Source: CBDIHP01 sp965279195 (lineage in GTDB: Bacteria; Planctomycetota; Planctomycetia; Isosphaerales; Isosphaeraceae). Taken from it: a stretch of DNA of 64,000 bases. Numbering within the stretch: the first letter of the stretch is position 1; each line of letters starts with the position of its first letter. The notes beneath the pieces were generated by a model. It saw only the letters and a list, made by a program, of their open reading frames with translations. It was not told where the DNA came from and did no database searches. The position numbers and the translations under genes are program-made. Below are positions 37,971 to 47,916 of the stretch, piece after piece. Location of the stretch: contig CBDIHP010000027.1 of assembly GCA_965279195.1 (NCBI GenBank), positions 69,457 through 133,456 on the forward strand. Direction: 5' to 3'.

Positions 37971-39998
37971 ATGCCCCGATTCGTCAGGCCCCTCGCCGCC
38001 CTCCACACCTGCGCGGTCGCCCTCGCCCTGGTCGCCGCCGCCGCGTTCGCCGACGGCCCGTCCGACAACGTCGCCGTGAACGTCCGGCGCGTCCCCAAGA
38101 AGGGCATCGAACTCCCGCCGGAGGACCGCAAGGCCCTCGATGCCGGCCTGGAGGAGTTGAACAAGGCCGTCTCCGCCCTCGAACGCCGCCGCGACGCCCG
38201 CACGCCGAGGTTCCTGCCCGACGTCCTCATCTTCCGCAATGCCGTCCGCGACGCCCTCAAATATGACGAGATCTTCGACAAGCCCGACATCCCCCGCGCC
38301 AGGGCCATCCTCAAGGAAGGCCAGTCGCGGGCGAACGCTCTGCTCGAAGGCAAGACCCCCTGGGCCACCCAGAAGGGCCTGACCGTCCGGGGATACGTCT
38401 CGAAGATCGACGGATCGGTGCAGCCTTACGGATTGGTGATCCCCGAGTCCTACGCCTTCGACGGCCCGACGAAGTTCCGGCTCGACGTCTGGTTCCACGG
38501 GCGCGGCGAGGTCCTGAGCGAGGTCAATTTCCTGGCCGATCGCCTCCGCAACCCCGGCACCTTCACCCCCGCCGACACCATCGTCCTCCACCCTTACGGG
38601 CGCTACTGCAACGCCAACAAGTTCGCCGGCGAGGTGGACACGCTGGAGGCGCTGGAGAGCGTGAAGTCGCACTACAAGGTCGACGACGACCGCGTCTCGG
38701 TGCGGGGGTTCTCGATGGGGGGCGCGGCCTGCTGGCAGTTCGCCGTGCACTACGCCGACCGCTGGTTCGCCGCCAACCCCGGCGCGGGGTTCTCGGAGAC
38801 CAAGCGGTTCCTCAACGTCTTCCAGAAGGAGGCCGTCAGCCCGCCCGCGTGGGAGCAGAAGCTCTGGGCCTGGTATGACTGCGACCTCTGGGCCGCGAAC
38901 CTGATCCACTGCCCGACCGTCGCCTACAGCGGCGAGCTCGACAGCCAGAAGCAGGCCGCCGACGTCATGGCCGAGGCCCTCAAAGGGCTGAACATCGAGC
39001 TGGCCCACGTCATCGGGCCCAAGACCAAGCACGCGTACCACCCGGTCTCGCGGCAGGTCGTCGACGACAAGATGGCCGACCTCGCCCGGACCGGCCGCGA
39101 CCGCGTGCCGCTGGAGCTGGCGTTCGTCACCTACACGCTCAAATATAATCGCATGCACTGGCTCACGGTCGACGCCCTCGCCCAGCACTGGGAGAAGGCC
39201 GCCGTGCAGGGGACGGTCATCAGCGGGTCCGAGGTCTCGCTTCGGCTCATGAACGTGAACGCCGTGACCCTCGACTTCCCCGCCGGGTCGTCCCCCTTCG
39301 CGTTGGGCCGGGTGGTGACCGTCCGCCTCAACGACCAGCCGATCATCGTCCCGGGGCCGCGCTCCGACCGCTCGTTCTCGGCCTCGTTCCGCAAGGAGAA
39401 GGACAAGTGGGTCCTGGGCCCCCTGCCCTCGGATTCGCTCATCAAGCGCCACGACCTCCAGGGCCCGGTCGATGACGCGTTCATGGATTCGTTCCTGATC
39501 GTCAAGCCGACCGGCAAGTCCAAGCACCCGAAGGTCCAGACCTGGGTCGAATCCGAACTCGCCCGCGCGATCGAGCACTGGCGGCGGCACTTCCGGGGCG
39601 AGGCCCGCGTGAAGGACGACACCGCCGTCGCCGACGCCGACATCGCCGCCCACAACCTCATCCTCTGGGGCGACCCCGAGAGCAACGCGGTTCTCAAGAA
39701 GATCGCCGACAAGCTCCCGATCGCCTGGAAGGCCGATGCCATCCAGGTCGGCGGCAAGTCCTACCCCTCGGCCGACCGGGCCCCGATCCTGATCTACCCG
39801 AACCCGCTGAACCCGAAGAAATATGTCGTGCTGAACAGCGGATTCACCTTCCGCGACTACGACTACCTCAACAACGCGCGCCAGGTCGCCAAGCTCCCCG
39901 ACTGGGCCGTGATCGACCTCAACACCCCGCCGAACGCCCGGTACGCCGGCAAGGTCGAGGACGCGGGCTTCTTCGACGAGAACTGGAAACTGAAGTAA
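37971..39998 (+). CDS. Secreted alpha/beta-hydrolase (prolyl oligopeptidase/esterase type)
   Basis: 675 residues from the ATG at 37971, with CCGGAG about 9 nt upstream and a signal peptide (RPLAALHTCAVALALVAAAA...FADG). After a helical region (about 40-125) the hydrolase core runs from about residue 130 to 360. It includes a FHGRGE oxyanion segment, the nucleophile elbow GFSMGGAACW and a histidine in THKAYHP-like context (KTKHAYHP, about residue 350). A second beta-rich part (about 370-660) has no recognised domain, but its strands (VSLRLMNVNAVTLDFP) resemble those of secreted planctomycete peptidase-like proteins. The substrate is unknown; a peptide or ester hydrolase is likely. It diverges from the kinase operon across a 287-bp gap and is followed by a hairpin repeat. 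Confidence 0.8.
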   Translation: MPRFVRPLAALHTCAVALALVAAAAFADGPSDNVAVNVRRVPKKGIELPPEDRKALDAGLEELNKAVSALERRRDARTPRFLPDVLIFRNAVRDALKYDEIFDKPDIPRARAILKEGQSRANALLEGKTPWATQKGLTVRGYVSKIDGSVQPYGLVIPESYAFDGPTKFRLDVWFHGRGEVLSEVNFLADRLRNPGTFTPADTIVLHPYGRYCNANKFAGEVDTLEALESVKSHYKVDDDRVSVRGFSMGGAACWQFAVHYADRWFAANPGAGFSETKRFLNVFQKEAVSPPAWEQKLWAWYDCDLWAANLIHCPTVAYSGELDSQKQAADVMAEALKGLNIELAHVIGPKTKHAYHPVSRQVVDDKMADLARTGRDRVPLELAFVTYTLKYNRMHWLTVDALAQHWEKAAVQGTVISGSEVSLRLMNVNAVTLDFPAGSSPFALGRVVTVRLNDQPIIVPGPRSDRSFSASFRKEKDKWVLGPLPSDSLIKRHDLQGPVDDAFMDSFLIVKPTGKSKHPKVQTWVESELARAIEHWRRHFRGEARVKDDTAVADADIAAHNLILWGDPESNAVLKKIADKLPIAWKADAIQVGGKSYPSADRAPILIYPNPLNPKKYVVLNSGFTFRDYDYLNNARQVAKLPDWAVIDLNTPPNARYAGKVEDAGFFDENWKLK

Positions 39999-40002
39999 CT
40001 CA

Positions 40003-40090
40003 ATTGAACCACAGAGACACAGAGAACACGGAGTTTGCAAGAATTGAAAAACTGAACATCTCAGTGATCTCTGTGTCTCTGTGGTTCAAT
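40003..40090. repeat. Inverted repeat of the AACCACAGAGACACAGAG family (copy 1)
   Basis: Perfect 22-bp arms at 40003-40024 and 40069-40090 contain AACCACAGAGACACAGAG, with a 44-bp AT-richer loop. The right arm ends 5 bp before the ATG of the phosphopantetheinyl transferase gene, so it overlaps that gene's leader. Related copies lie at 40790-40879 and 42564-42654. Confidence 0.85.
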
Positions 40091-40095
40091 GTCCC

Positions 40096-40794
40096 ATGAT
40101 CCTCACCCACGAAGTTCACGTCCACCTGCTTGTCCGGGATGAGTCGCTCGCCGGACGCTACTGGGGCGTGCTGAGCGAGTCCGAGCGGGCGCGGGCGGAT
40201 CGGATCCGGATTGGCCGCGAGCGGGGACGGTTCATCGTCGGGCGGGGATTGCTGCGGGGATTGCTCGGGGAGTATCTGGGCGAGGACCCCGCGCGGCTGG
40301 TCTTCGAGGTCAACGCGCACGGCAAGCCGTCGCTCTCGGGCGAGCACGCCTGGCTGTCGTTCAACGTCGCGCACTCACGCGACCGGATCGCGATCGCCTT
40401 CGCCCGCGAGCGCGACCTGGGCATCGACATCGAGCCCATCGCCGTGGACCGCGAACTCGACCGCCTCGCCGAGCGGTTCTTCGCGGCGGGCGAGGTCGCC
40501 GTCTATCTGGCATTGCCCCCGGATCGCCGCCCCTCCGGCTTCTTCCGCGCCTGGACGTTGAAGGAGGCCTACATCAAGCTCAAGGGCAAAGGCCTGGCCA
40601 TCCCCCTGGACCGCTTCGAAGTCGCCCTCGACCCCGCTTCGCCCCCCGCCCTGCTCTCCTCGATGGATTCTCCCGAAGACTCCACGCACATCGTCGCCCA
40701 CTCGCTCAACGACCATCTCCCCAACGGCTGGGCCGGCTCGATCATGGTCGCGAGGGGCGCCGGGGTTTCCGTCAAAATCATGGAGAAGAATTGA
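40096..40794 (+). CDS. 4'-phosphopantetheinyl transferase (Sfp type)
   Basis: 232 residues from the ATG at 40096; a GTG at 40081 inside the preceding repeat would add five residues but is less likely. The Sfp family is recognised by the N-terminal AR.RI..ER.RF..GRGLLR block, FNVAHSRD, the Mg-binding GIDIEPI and the WTLKEAYIKLKGKGLAIPL signature. It transfers phosphopantetheine from CoA to a Ser of carrier proteins. No carrier protein, PKS or NRPS gene is in the window, so it may serve the fatty-acid acyl carrier protein or a distant cluster. The gene is flanked by two copies of the same inverted repeat; the second overlaps its stop codon. No ribosome binding site is evident because the repeat arm occupies the leader. 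Confidence 0.9.
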   Translation: MILTHEVHVHLLVRDESLAGRYWGVLSESERARADRIRIGRERGRFIVGRGLLRGLLGEYLGEDPARLVFEVNAHGKPSLSGEHAWLSFNVAHSRDRIAIAFARERDLGIDIEPIAVDRELDRLAERFFAAGEVAVYLALPPDRRPSGFFRAWTLKEAYIKLKGKGLAIPLDRFEVALDPASPPALLSSMDSPEDSTHIVAHSLNDHLPNGWAGSIMVARGAGVSVKIMEKN

Positions 40795-40879
40795 ACCGCG
40801 GAGACACAGAGATCGCAGGGATGAGGATCCTTGAACTCATTCTTCTGTCTCCGTGCCCTCTGTGTCTCCGTGGTTCAAT
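40790..40879. repeat. Inverted repeat of the AACCACAGAGACACAGAG family (copy 2)
   Basis: Arms at 40790-40811 and 40858-40879 match at 21 of 22 positions (AACCGCGG versus AACCACGG). The left arm covers the stop codon of the transferase gene (40792-40794); the right arm ends 5 bp before the end of the opposite lipoprotein gene. It may terminate both convergent genes. Confidence 0.82.
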
Positions 40880-40884
40880 CTCCC

Positions 40885-41283
40885 TCAGGGACCCTTGGCG
40901 GGCAGCTCCACGTCGATGGTGTTGTCGCCCGAGTTGACCATCACCGAGACCTGCGACTCGGCCAGGACCCGGTTCTTGGCGGTGTGGAGTTCCTTGGCGT
41001 CGACCTCGACGTAGTTCTGGCCGACGAGCGCCTTGAGTTCGTAGGAACCGCCCTTGCCGATCTTCGCCTGGACGGGCTTGGCGTCGGGCCTTCGGATGTT
41101 GGTGCCGTTGAAGGTGACCGTGCCGTTCTCCACCGCCTTGCCGTGGATCCGCACCACTCCCTTCACCGGCGCATTCTCCGCCGAGCCCGACACCGAAGGC
41201 GCGCCTGCGTGCTCGTCGCAGCCGGCGCAGAGGGTGACCATCAGGGCCGCCGAGGCGCAGGCGGCCAGGACACTTCGAAACAT
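40885..41283 (-). CDS. Small lipoprotein with beta-sandwich domain
   Basis: 132 residues from the ATG at 41281-41283. A lipoprotein signal peptide (MFRSVLAACASAALMVTLCAGC) places the lipidated Cys at residue 22. The mature part (VKGVVRIHGKAVENGTVTFNG...GSYELKALVGQNYVEV) has the strand pattern of a carboxypeptidase-regulatory or transthyretin-like fold common in small planctomycete lipoproteins. It follows the DUF1559 gene by 50 bp on the same strand and is probably in the same transcript. The same pseudopilin-then-lipoprotein order recurs at 46-48 kb. Its role is unknown; anchoring or assembly of the envelope pseudopilin is a guess from the repeated pairing. Confidence 0.82.
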   Translation of the reverse strand: MFRSVLAACASAALMVTLCAGCDEHAGAPSVSGSAENAPVKGVVRIHGKAVENGTVTFNGTNIRRPDAKPVQAKIGKGGSYELKALVGQNYVEVDAKELHTAKNRVLAESQVSVMVNSGDNTIDVELPAKGP

Positions 41284-41333
41284 GGAGCGATCTCCGAGCC
41301 GATTCGGAACGGGGGGAAGGCCGCCGGGGCCGA

Positions 41334-42428
<1,095 letters not shown>

Positions 42429-42563
42429 GAGCGCACCTCTGGCGCAGAGCGCCGATTGGGGGAGCCGGCGAGGTGAAGATATGCGGAATGTTCGCCGGTA
42501 CCTGACACGCTAGACGGGCCGGCGGGGGCGGTCAAGCAAGAAATCTCGATGGGAATCCAAGAG

Positions 42564-42654
42564 AATTGAACCACAGAGACGCAGAAATCGCAGAGAGGAT
42601 TGATGATTTCACACCGCGTCTTCTCCGCGCTCCCTGTGCCTCTGTGGTTCAATT
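42564..42654. repeat. Inverted repeat of the AACCACAGAGACACAGAG family (copy 3)
   Basis: Left arm 42564-42585 (AATTGAACCACAGAGACGCA...) and right arm about 42634-42654 (CTGTGCCTCTGTGGTTCAAT) pair with a few mismatches. It lies in the divergent gap between the pseudopilin gene and the creatininase-family gene, so here it is upstream of both rather than at gene ends. Confidence 0.75.
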
Positions 42655-42730
42655 CCCCCCTCTTCCATCCTCCCTCCCATTGCGGTTCAATGATCGCGAC
42701 CGCCAAACACCCCGCCGGAGCCCGCCTGAG

Positions 42731-43609
42731 ATGCCCAGCCGCGCCGCGACCGAACACCGCTACGAGAAGCTCACCTGGCCCGAGATCAACGACGCGGTCG
42801 ACATGGGCAAGGTCTGCATCGTGCCCTGCGGCGCCGTCGAGCAGCACGGGCACCACCTGCCGCTCGACGTGGACCTCGTCTGCCCGCTGGGCATCGCCCA
42901 CGGCGCGGGTCGGGAGATCCCCGACAAGATGCTCGTCCTGCCGATCCTCGCGTATGGCTACACCGGGCACGTCATGGACTTCCCCGGCACGATCAACACC
43001 GACTTCGAACACTTCATGCACCAGGTGCTCGACGTCACCAAGAGCCTGGCCTACCACGGATTCAAGAAGATCATCCTGCTGAACGGCCACGGCTCGAACA
43101 TGCCGAACCTCGACCTCGCCGCGCGGCGGACGAACCTCGAGACCGACGCCGAGTGCATGGTCACGGCCTGGTGGAACCTGCTCACGGTGGACAAGACCTT
43201 CCTGCCCAAGTGGCGGGAGAGCAAGTTCCCCGGCGGCTGCTCGCACGCCTGTGAACTCGAAACGTCCCTGTATATGTACCTCGACGGCGACAACGTGCGC
43301 AAGGACCTGATCAAGTCGGGGACGATCAGCTTCAACGAGGAGGAGAGCCCGTTCCAGTGGGTCGACCTCTTCGCCGCCGGCCCGTCGACGGTGATCTCCT
43401 GGACCAGCAGCTACAGCGACACCGGCACCCTCGGCGAGGCCGAACTCGCCACCCCGGAGAAGGGCCAGCAGGCCTACGAGGAGGCCGTCAAGCAGCTCGT
43501 CCGCCTCGTCTCCTGGTTCAAGGACCGCCCCAAGGACGTCCGCCGCGACCCCCACCGCACGCCCCCGACCATGCCCCTCCCCTGGGGCCAGCGGCCGTTC
43601 GGATCATGA
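42731..43609 (+). CDS. Creatininase family protein
   Basis: 292 residues from the ATG at 42731 (MPSRAATEHRYEKLTWPEI); the frame is open further upstream but through a repeat. Metal-binding motifs of the family are clear: PCGAVEQHGHHLPLDVDLV, then LLNGHGSNMPNLDLAARR and an ELETSLYM glutamate region. The family includes creatinine amidohydrolases and amidases acting on cyclic or formamide substrates (for example in mycofactocin or riboflavin breakdown), and the substrate cannot be read from sequence. No partner enzymes are near. The C-terminal 20 residues are Pro/Arg-rich. Confidence 0.9.
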   Translation: MPSRAATEHRYEKLTWPEINDAVDMGKVCIVPCGAVEQHGHHLPLDVDLVCPLGIAHGAGREIPDKMLVLPILAYGYTGHVMDFPGTINTDFEHFMHQVLDVTKSLAYHGFKKIILLNGHGSNMPNLDLAARRTNLETDAECMVTAWWNLLTVDKTFLPKWRESKFPGGCSHACELETSLYMYLDGDNVRKDLIKSGTISFNEEESPFQWVDLFAAGPSTVISWTSSYSDTGTLGEAELATPEKGQQAYEEAVKQLVRLVSWFKDRPKDVRRDPHRTPPTMPLPWGQRPFGS

Positions 43610-43824
43610 GGTAGGGTGTGGTGGCCGCGTCTTCGCGGCCTCCGCACCTGTCCACGAGGTCGGTCTCGACAGCGATCGCATCCGTCGGTGCGGAGCCTCG
43701 CGTCCCGCTGGTCCGCGAGTCACCACACCCTACCGGGCAATTGTCCCGGCCATCCCGCCGGCATTCGCGGTCGCGGGTGCGGTGGACGCGGACGGACGTC
43801 CGCGTGGCACCACACCCTACCGGG
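43610..43824. repeat. Repeat-filled gap with GGTAGGGTGTGGTG arms
   Basis: GGTAGGGTGTGGTG at 43610-43623 is inverted as CACCACACCCTACC at 43721-43734, and the latter recurs directly at 43808-43821, both copies followed by GGG. The segment between holds small GC-rich hairpins (GGCCGCGTCTTCGCGGCC at 43623-43640). It exactly fills the space between the stops of two convergent genes. Confidence 0.75.
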
Positions 43825-45117
43825 TCAGGCCAGGTACTCGTCCGCCTCCGGCAGCAGCCGGGCGAAGTCGAGCTTGTTGGGGCAGGCCTGGCGGGCGGCT
43901 TCGAGGTCGGCGCCGGTCCAGTCGCGGGCCTCGGGGGTGAGGGCGGCGTACTGGGCGCGGGCGTCGGCGCGGTGGCCGTGGTGCTGGTGGTAGGTCAGGT
44001 AGCGGGTCAGGTTGCCCAGCTCGGCCTTGGTGCCGGCGGCCACCGAGCAGCGGCCGTCGCAGTCGGCGCACAGGGTCGGGTTCGAGGCCAGCACGGCGTC
44101 GCGGAGCTGCTCGATCTCGGTCACCTTCAGCGGGGCGTAGCGGAAGGCGGCGTCGATGTTCTCCTGGATCTGCTCGCGGTTCCGCATCGAGATGCAGACC
44201 GAGGCGATCCGCTCGTCGGTCCAGATGGCCTGGAGAAGGCCCTGGTAGGGGGTGAGCTTGCGCTCGGCGAGCATCGGGACGTTCTTCTCGATGTCCTTGA
44301 TCACCTGCCCGCGCGGGGTGCGGTCGCCGAGGAACTTGCCGGCGGTCTGCTTCATCGAGATCAGGCCGACGCCGGCCTTGGCGCAGGCGTCGAGGGCCCG
44401 GTTCATGGCGTCGTCGGCCGCGATCCAGGGGTTGTACATCAGCATGATCGCGTCGACCACGCCCGACTCGGCCGCCGCGGTGAGCATGGCCGCGCGGTCC
44501 TTGTGGTGGGTCGAGAAGCCGATGAACTTCGCCTTGCCCGACTTGCGGATCTTCTCGGCCGCCTCCTTGAACTCGGGGCTCTTGACGATCCGCACGGCCT
44601 CGTCGGTCGTGTGGTTATCGCCCAGGCCGTGGACGAAGAACAGGTCGATGTAGTCGGTCGAGAGGGCTTCGAGCCGCTCGTCGACCGAGGCGATCATCTG
44701 CTTGACCGTCCCGACCTTGTCCGCCTCCTTGCCCATGGTCCGGAACTCGTCCTTGGTGACGAGGAAGATCTGCTTGCGGACCTCGGGGCTGGCCTCGAAC
44801 CACTGCTTGAAGTTCGGCTCGGAGCCGTACGCCTTGGCGGTGTCGAACATCCGGACGCCCGAGGCGAACGAGAGGCGAAGGAGGGCGTTGGTATTGCCGC
44901 CCCGGACCGCCCCCTGGTTCAGCATGGTGACCTTGACGCCGGTGCGCCCCAGGACGCGGGTCGGCAGCGGCTTGGCCTCGTCCTTCTTCTCGGCGGGCTT
45001 GTCCTGCGGCATGGCCTCGATGCGGCCGGCCATCCCGAGCCCGACGCCGAGCGCGGCGGAGGCCTGGAGGAAGGTGCGGCGGTCGTCGCGGGTCGTCTCG
45101 TCGCGTTCGAATTCCAT
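43825..45117 (-). CDS. Aldo/keto reductase with twin-arginine leader
   Basis: 430 residues from the ATG at 45115-45117. The N-terminus DDRRTFLQASAALGVGLG resembles a Tat signal. The aldo/keto reductase barrel shows DTAKAYGSE (Asp and Tyr), Lys in LVTKDEF and His in FFVHGLG, so the catalytic tetrad looks intact; it begins with PLPTRVLGRTGVKVTML. C-terminal to the barrel is a Cys cluster (LCADCDGRCSVA) that could bind a metal or Fe-S cluster, as in the ferredoxin-containing subgroup of this family. It is probably an NAD(P)H-dependent oxidoreductase exported with its cofactor; the substrate is unknown. The next gene in the same direction lies upstream across 124 bp. Confidence 0.88.
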   Translation of the reverse strand: MEFERDETTRDDRRTFLQASAALGVGLGMAGRIEAMPQDKPAEKKDEAKPLPTRVLGRTGVKVTMLNQGAVRGGNTNALLRLSFASGVRMFDTAKAYGSEPNFKQWFEASPEVRKQIFLVTKDEFRTMGKEADKVGTVKQMIASVDERLEALSTDYIDLFFVHGLGDNHTTDEAVRIVKSPEFKEAAEKIRKSGKAKFIGFSTHHKDRAAMLTAAAESGVVDAIMLMYNPWIAADDAMNRALDACAKAGVGLISMKQTAGKFLGDRTPRGQVIKDIEKNVPMLAERKLTPYQGLLQAIWTDERIASVCISMRNREQIQENIDAAFRYAPLKVTEIEQLRDAVLASNPTLCADCDGRCSVAAGTKAELGNLTRYLTYHQHHGHRADARAQYAALTPEARDWTGADLEAARQACPNKLDFARLLPEADEYLA

Positions 45118-45241
45118 GCGATCGGCTCCGTTCGGTCCGTGCGGGTGGGATGAGGGCGCAGAGGGACCTCGATCGTAGCCAACCCCCGGCCGCGAGACGA
45201 GGGGCTGGCCCGGCCGGGGTCGGCCCGATCGATGGCCCGCG

Positions 45242-45796
45242 TCAGTCCTTCTTGCCCGGCTCGTAGTCCTTGTCGAGCCCCGGGACCTTGAGCCCCTTGG
45301 GCGCGAAGGTGCCGTTGACGGCCGCACCGCCGGGGATGGGCTGATAGAGCTCGATCGAGATCTGCGAGATCGGGAACGGCACGCCCTCGATGCCGGGCTT
45401 CTCCGAGGGGGTGATGGTGGCGATGGTGAGGATGGGCTTGTCGGGGTCGGTGATGCCCTTCATCGGGTCCTTCTTCGGCTCGGCGCCCATCATGCCCATG
45501 AGGCGCCGGTGGGCGTTGCCCTGGTACCAGGCGGTCGCGGCCTTCTTGTTCTCGAACCAGGCGAAGATCACGTTCTTGCCCGAACTCGTGCGGGCCGTCT
45601 CGACGCCGAGGCAGCCGGGGGACTTCTTGAGCGCCTCGACCATGTTGCCGAACATCCCGCCCCCGCCTTTCTTCGTGGCGGGGGCCTTCTCCGTCTTGGG
45701 AGGCGCGGGATCCTGTGCCACGGCGGGGGCGGGCAAGGCGGTCGCGCCCAGGCCCAGGGCGGCCAGGGCGGGGAAGAGCCAGCGTTGAGTCGTCAT
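45242..45796 (-). CDS. Exported ABM-like (dimeric alpha/beta barrel) protein
   Basis: 184 residues from the ATG at 45794-45796, with a signal peptide (RWLFPALAALGLGATALP...AVAQ). The central part (MFGNMVEALKKSPGCLGVETARTSSGKNVIFAWFENKKAATAWY) has the order of elements of antibiotic-biosynthesis-monooxygenase-like ferredoxin folds: a helix, PGCLG, a strand, then F.N...A..W and a terminal helix. It is fused to a C-terminal beta extension ending in a basic tail. No catalytic residues can be assigned. It may be co-transcribed with the aldo/keto reductase downstream. Confidence 0.75.
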   Translation of the reverse strand: MTTQRWLFPALAALGLGATALPAPAVAQDPAPPKTEKAPATKKGGGGMFGNMVEALKKSPGCLGVETARTSSGKNVIFAWFENKKAATAWYQGNAHRRLMGMMGAEPKKDPMKGITDPDKPILTIATITPSEKPGIEGVPFPISQISIELYQPIPGGAAVNGTFAPKGLKVPGLDKDYEPGKKD

Positions 45797-46084
45797 CGTC
45801 TCAAAATCCTCAGGGTCGCGGTTGCCCCGGCCCCGCGGTCATCCGGGAGGCCGATCCGGGAGCCAGTTCGCCCCCGGCCGCCGATTATTTTGGGGGGCGA
45901 GCGGGTCGCGTGGGAACCCTCGCCGGGCATCTACTCGGAATCTTTCGCGCAACTTCATCGTTGTGACTTGACGCGGGAATATTCTAAAATGTCACCCGCA
46001 CCGGGCTGCGACGCCCGGCGGGGCAGCGTCGCCCCGATTCCGCAGGACGCCCCCGCCTTGCGGCCATCTATCAGCGAGGAGTTT

Positions 46085-47230
46085 ATGATCTCTCGTCCCA
46101 ATGTCCGTCGTGGCTTCACCCTCATCGAATTGCTCGTCGTCATCGCGATCATCGCCGTCCTCATCGCCCTCCTGCTCCCGGCCGTGCAGTCCGCCCGCGA
46201 GGCGGCCCGGCGCGCCCAGTGCGTCAACAACATCAAGCAGCTCGGCCTGGCGATCGCCAACTACGGCGACGTCTTCGGCACCACGCCGATCCACATGTAC
46301 CGCTACACCCAGGAGTTCGGCGCCAACGCCAGCGGCAACTCCGGCTGCAAGTCCTGGCTCGCCATGCTCCTGCCGTTCATCGAGCAGAGCACGCTCTACA
46401 ACGCGATGAACTTCAACTACACGCAGGAGTGGGCCTACAGCGGACCGGTCACCGGCCCGAGCCCGACCGACATGACGGTCTATCGCGCCAGCGTGTCGAG
46501 TTTCCTCTGCCCCTCCGACGGCATCCTCAACACCTGCTCGGGCGACACCTCGGCGTCGTACCCCTGCGGCAACTTCAACTACGTCGGCAACACCGGCCAG
46601 CCGCGCAACATCCTCCTGCCCGGCGACAGCCCGACCGGCGGCAACGTCGGCCAGCTCCGCGGCGTGATCTCCATGGCCCGGATGTACAAGGGCACCGGCT
46701 CCTGCCGCAACGCCGCCTTCGCCGCCACCACCGACGTCAACGTCTCGCTCGCCAGCATCACCGACGGCACCTCAAACACCGCCGCCGTGAGCGAGTCGCT
46801 CGTCAATGACGGATCGGGCAACAGCAACGACAAGCGCCGGAACCTCAACTACACCAACTCGGCCCTGATCGAGAAGATCGACGTCCCCGCCGCCCTGGTC
46901 GTCCGCGACGGCCTCGCCGGCGCCATCAACTGGCAGCCCTGGAGCATCTACAAGGGGCACACCTGGGGCTACACCGACGCCTGGCAGAAGCACGTCTACG
47001 CGCACCTGCTGCCCCCCAACGCCGCGCCCATCATCACCTACGCCACCAACACCTTCCGCTGCTCCGAGGGCGACGGCGGCATGAACCCCACCAGCAACCA
47101 CCCCGGCGGCGTCAACGTCGGCTTCATGGACGGCTCGGTCCGGTTCATCAAGAATTCGATCAACCTCGAAGCCTGGTGGGCCATCGGCACCCGCGGCCGC
47201 GGCGAGATCGTCTCCGCCGACGCCCTTTGA
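46085..47230 (+). CDS. DUF1559 pseudopilin-like protein
   Basis: 381 residues from the ATG at 46085, with AGGAG just upstream (spacing only 3 nt). It has a prepilin leader and helix (RRGFTLIELLVVIAIIAVL), the DUF1559 block SAREAARRAQCVNNIKQLGLA and a C-terminal H-X9-DG motif (HPGGVNVGFMDGSVRFI). An AT-rich patch at 45961-45990 (TTGTGA, 18 bp, TAAAAT) could be its promoter. It is a paralogue of the protein at 41334-42428 with a diverged middle. A small lipoprotein gene follows 118 bp downstream, as in the other locus. Confidence 0.93.
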   Translation: MISRPNVRRGFTLIELLVVIAIIAVLIALLLPAVQSAREAARRAQCVNNIKQLGLAIANYGDVFGTTPIHMYRYTQEFGANASGNSGCKSWLAMLLPFIEQSTLYNAMNFNYTQEWAYSGPVTGPSPTDMTVYRASVSSFLCPSDGILNTCSGDTSASYPCGNFNYVGNTGQPRNILLPGDSPTGGNVGQLRGVISMARMYKGTGSCRNAAFAATTDVNVSLASITDGTSNTAAVSESLVNDGSGNSNDKRRNLNYTNSALIEKIDVPAALVVRDGLAGAINWQPWSIYKGHTWGYTDAWQKHVYAHLLPPNAAPIITYATNTFRCSEGDGGMNPTSNHPGGVNVGFMDGSVRFIKNSINLEAWWAIGTRGRGEIVSADAL

Positions 47231-47231
47231 T

Positions 47232-47316
47232 GGATGACGAATGGGTGATGGGTGATGGATGTTCGGATCGCGTCTCGACCCTGACTCATCGTCCATCACC
47301 CATGCCCCATCATCCC
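47232..47316. repeat. Imperfect GGGTGATGG-rich inverted repeat
   Basis: TGGGTGATGGA (47249-47259) is inverted as TCCATCACCCA (47292-47302), with further partial matches outward (GGATGA/TCATCC). It lies between the pseudopilin stop and the following lipoprotein gene and may attenuate transcription between them. Confidence 0.5.
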
Positions 47317-47348
47317 TGTCCATCCCGCACGCTGACCGAGGCCTCCGA

Positions 47349-47810
47349 ATGCATCCGAACCGCAAATCCTCCTGGACGTGGACGGCCCTCGTGACGCTGG
47401 CGGTCGCCGTCGCGTCGCCCTGGGTCGGCTGCGCCCCGAAGGCGGAATTCGCCGCCGAGGCGAAGTACACCCCCGAATCCCTCGCCGATGAGCTCGCGTT
47501 CCGGCTCAAGGAAGCCGGTGCCGACGCCAAGGCGCTCAAGAAACGCGGCGTCCTCAAGGCCGACAAGTCGCCCGCCAAGGAGACGGTCGAGGAGCAGAAG
47601 AAGGGCGAGGCCAACAAGAAGCAGGCCGCCCCCGCCTCCACCGCCGACCAGATCCTCGATGAGACGGCCGAGAAGATCAAGGAACTCCCCGGCATCGCCC
47701 CGGCCGAGGCCTGCACCCGCATGGCCGCCGCCCTCCGCAAGTCGACCCTCCTCCCCGACGCCGACCGCGAGGCCGTCGCCAAGAAGCTGGAGCAGATGGC
47801 CGGCAAGTGA
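47349..47810 (+). CDS. Small lipoprotein
   Basis: 153 residues from the ATG at 47349. A signal peptide ends at VGC (TLAVAVASPWVGCAP), giving a lipidated Cys near residue 28. The mature part is highly charged and helical (KEAGADAKALKKRGVLKAD; ETVEEQKKGEANKKQ) and has no recognised domain. It follows a DUF1559 gene, and the same order occurs at 40.9-42.4 kb, though the two lipoproteins are not obviously related in sequence. Function unknown; likely inner- or outer-membrane attached. Confidence 0.78.
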   Translation: MHPNRKSSWTWTALVTLAVAVASPWVGCAPKAEFAAEAKYTPESLADELAFRLKEAGADAKALKKRGVLKADKSPAKETVEEQKKGEANKKQAAPASTADQILDETAEKIKELPGIAPAEACTRMAAALRKSTLLPDADREAVAKKLEQMAGK

Positions 47811-47916
47811 CGCCCCTGGTCATTTCCGGGCCCTTTCTTCACAATGAACGGCCGCGCCGGGTCGCACCCCGCGATCCGGCCCGGCCGATGCCTTTGCCTC
47901 CCAGCCAGGACCGCCC

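Noticed and set aside
40000..40374. Short frame with NHRDTEITEM-like peptide before the PPTase gene
   Set aside because: It is a translation of the AACCACAGAGACACAGAG inverted repeat and the antisense of the PPTase gene.
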